The notes beneath the pieces are model-generated. The model did no database searches. It had not been told where the DNA came from and saw only the letters and a list, made by a program, of their open reading frames with translations. 64,000 nt of DNA. Origin: Oxalobacteraceae sp. CFBP 13730. Its GTDB lineage: Bacteria > Pseudomonadota > Gammaproteobacteria > Burkholderiales > Burkholderiaceae_D. Shown in pieces: positions 62,796 through 64,000 of the stretch. The stretch is taken from contig JACYUQ010000002.1 of assembly GCA_014841835.1 (NCBI GenBank), forward strand, positions 620,001 to 684,000, in the 5' to 3' direction. Every line of letters starts with the position of its first letter. Position 1 is the first letter of the stretch. Both the position numbers and the translations under genes were made by a program.

Positions 62796-63746
62796 TCAGT
62801 CCACCGGCGTGGGCAGCGGCTGGCCGTCGAAGTGCGCCCGCAGATTGGCCACCGCCAGCGCGCCCATCGCGCGCCGCGCTTCGGCCGTGAAGCTGCCCAC
62901 GTGCGGCGTCAGCACGACATTGTCCAGCGCCAGCAGCGGCTCCGGCACCTGCGGTTCGTGTTCGAACACATCCAGGCCCGCGGCGCCCAGCCGGCCATCC
63001 TGCAGCGCTGCCACCAGCGCCGCTTCGTCGACCACGGTGCCGCGCGCGATGTTGATCAGGGTGCCTGCAGGGCCCAGCGCCTCGAGGATGGCGCGGTCGA
63101 TCATGCCCTGCGTATCGGCGCCGCCCGGCATGCACAGCACGAGCATGTCGCTCTCGTGCGCCAGCGCGAGAAGCGTCGCACTGCGCTGCGCGGGCGCCGG
63201 CCCGGGGCTACGCTGGTAGTAGCGGATCTGCAGCCCGAAGCCCTCCAGGCGCGCGGCAACGGCCTGGCCGATGCGCCCGAAGCCGACGATGCCGGCGACC
63301 TTGCCCTTCAGTGCGCGCGCCTGCACGTGCCCCAGCGGCGCCTTGGCCAGCCAGTCGCCGGCGCGCACGTAGCGATCGAGCACCGGCAGACGACGCACCG
63401 TCGACAGCAGCAGCAACACGGCGAAATCGGCCACGTCGTCGGTCAGCACGTCCGGCGTATTGGTCACGTGGATGCCCTTTTCAGCCAGCAGCGACAGCGG
63501 CACGGCATCGACGCCCACGCCGTGCACCGTCACGATTTCAAGCCGCGGCAGCTGCGCCACCAACGCTGGCGTAACGCCGACCGTGCCCGTGGTAAGCACG
63601 CCGCGGATGCTGCCGGCGATCGCGTCGAACGCGGCGTCGCCCGCCTGCGGGATTGCCTTCATGAAGTGACAGTCGAAGGCTTGCGCCACCTGTTCGCGCA
63701 CGTCGTCCGACCAGACGCTGCCCAATACGAGAATGCTCGGTTTCAT
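62796..63746 (-). CDS. D-isomer-specific 2-hydroxyacid dehydrogenase
   Basis: A 316-residue NAD(P)-dependent enzyme of the GhrB/hydroxypyruvate-reductase type. The cofactor motif is VAGIVGFGRIGQAVAARLEGFG (about residues 150-170). Catalytic residues are the Arg of INIARGTVVDEAALVAAL, the Glu of LDVFEHEPQVPEPLL and the His of VVLTPHVGSFTAEARRAM (about 285). It reduces glyoxylate, hydroxypyruvate or related 2-oxoacids. It is a single gene, with about 70 bases to the RlmI-like relic and no operon partners. Substrate not deducible from sequence. Confidence 0.9.
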   Translation of the reverse strand: MKPSILVLGSVWSDDVREQVAQAFDCHFMKAIPQAGDAAFDAIAGSIRGVLTTGTVGVTPALVAQLPRLEIVTVHGVGVDAVPLSLLAEKGIHVTNTPDVLTDDVADFAVLLLLSTVRRLPVLDRYVRAGDWLAKAPLGHVQARALKGKVAGIVGFGRIGQAVAARLEGFGLQIRYYQRSPGPAPAQRSATLLALAHESDMLVLCMPGGADTQGMIDRAILEALGPAGTLINIARGTVVDEAALVAALQDGRLGAAGLDVFEHEPQVPEPLLALDNVVLTPHVGSFTAEARRAMGALAVANLRAHFDGQPLPTPVD

Positions 63747-63848
63747 CGTTCAACACCCTGCCGTTTCGTCGTGGAAGATGGCCCGAGTATGCCAGAGGCG
63801 CGGCTCGACGGGCGCGGCGCAGGGTAGAATGCCGGGTTTTGCCACTGC

Positions 63849-64000
63849 ATGAACGCCGCCGTGCACAGCCTCCCAGTCACCCCACCTAGCCCGCGTATCG
63901 CCTCGATTGACATCGTGCGCGGCCTCGTCATGCTGATCATGACGCTCGACCACGTCCGCGAAACCTTCTACCTGCAGCACCAGGTCAGCGACCCGATGGA
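63849..64000 (+). CDS. DUF1624/heparan-alpha-glucosaminide N-acetyltransferase-like membrane protein (3' partial)
   Basis: The first 50 codons are visible: MNAAVHSLPVTPPSPRIAS, then IDIVRGLVMLIMTLDHVRETF at the first membrane helix. The pattern RxxSIDxxRGxxMxxMxxDHxR is the signature start of DUF1624/YeiB-like acyltransferase-type membrane proteins; the conserved His of DHVRE is present. The gene runs off the window end. Function unknown beyond a likely transmembrane acyl-transfer role. Confidence 0.7.
   Translation, partial: MNAAVHSLPVTPPSPRIASIDIVRGLVMLIMTLDHVRETFYLQHQVSDPM

Overview
The window is GC-rich, densely coded chromosomal DNA of a Gram-negative betaproteobacterium. The porin, TonB-receptor and regulator families, the extensive pectin degradation and the recurrent GGAGAC leader suggest Oxalobacteraceae (Massilia/Duganella/Telluria type); this is an inference from protein families, not from a marker gene. 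No rRNA, tRNA, CRISPR, insertion sequence or prophage was seen.

Layout. (1) 1-1240: end of a MOSC/MGMT-like fusion and a small LEA-like lipoprotein. (2) 1.5-20.5 kb: a dicarboxylate/acyl-CoA catabolic block. It holds a porin, thioesterase, two IclR regulators, class III CoA-transferase, enoyl-CoA hydratase, paired acyl-CoA dehydrogenases, thiolase, FadJ-like bifunctional enzyme, a Liv-type ABC importer, ETF-ubiquinone oxidoreductase and glutaryl-CoA dehydrogenase. The gene order resembles the pimelate (pim) operon, with a CoA-transferase in place of the CoA ligase; GcdH would consume the glutaryl-CoA produced. (3) 20.6-31.2 kb: galacturonate/galactarate catabolism (lactonase, ExuT-like transporter, ketoglutarate semialdehyde dehydrogenase, KdgD, GntR), then pectin-attacking enzymes (acetylesterase, pectate lyase-pectinesterase fusion) and a second GntR. 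(4) 31.5-41 kb: TonB receptor, a lower-GC interval with a GST and an uncharacterised gene, an esterase-GH43 fusion and GarD. (5) 41.3-49.6 kb: chemoreceptor, small periplasmic binding protein, porin, ZnuD-like receptor with a small Cys/His protein, diguanylate cyclase, and a chimeric LysR pseudogene. (6) 49.7-59.2 kb: galM, uronate dehydrogenase, divergent GH105, DUF4861, GH28 and a large TonB receptor. (7) 59.3-64 kb: zwf, MarR with a siderophore-interacting protein, a truncated RlmI-like gene, a 2-hydroxyacid dehydrogenase and the start of a DUF1624 membrane protein.

Together the window encodes pectin deesterification and cleavage, TonB uptake and the whole oxidative galacturonate route: Udh, lactonase, GarD, KdgD, semialdehyde dehydrogenase, 2-oxoglutarate. 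These genes lie in three separate loci that share a palindromic operator, TTGGYCNGACCAA, most likely read by the FCD-type GntR at 30487. The garD and udh promoters have the same composite layout to the base.

Notable debris: an esterase N-terminus fused in frame to a C-terminally truncated LysR, a remnant of a second GH43 C-terminus, and an RlmI-like gene without its methyltransferase domain.
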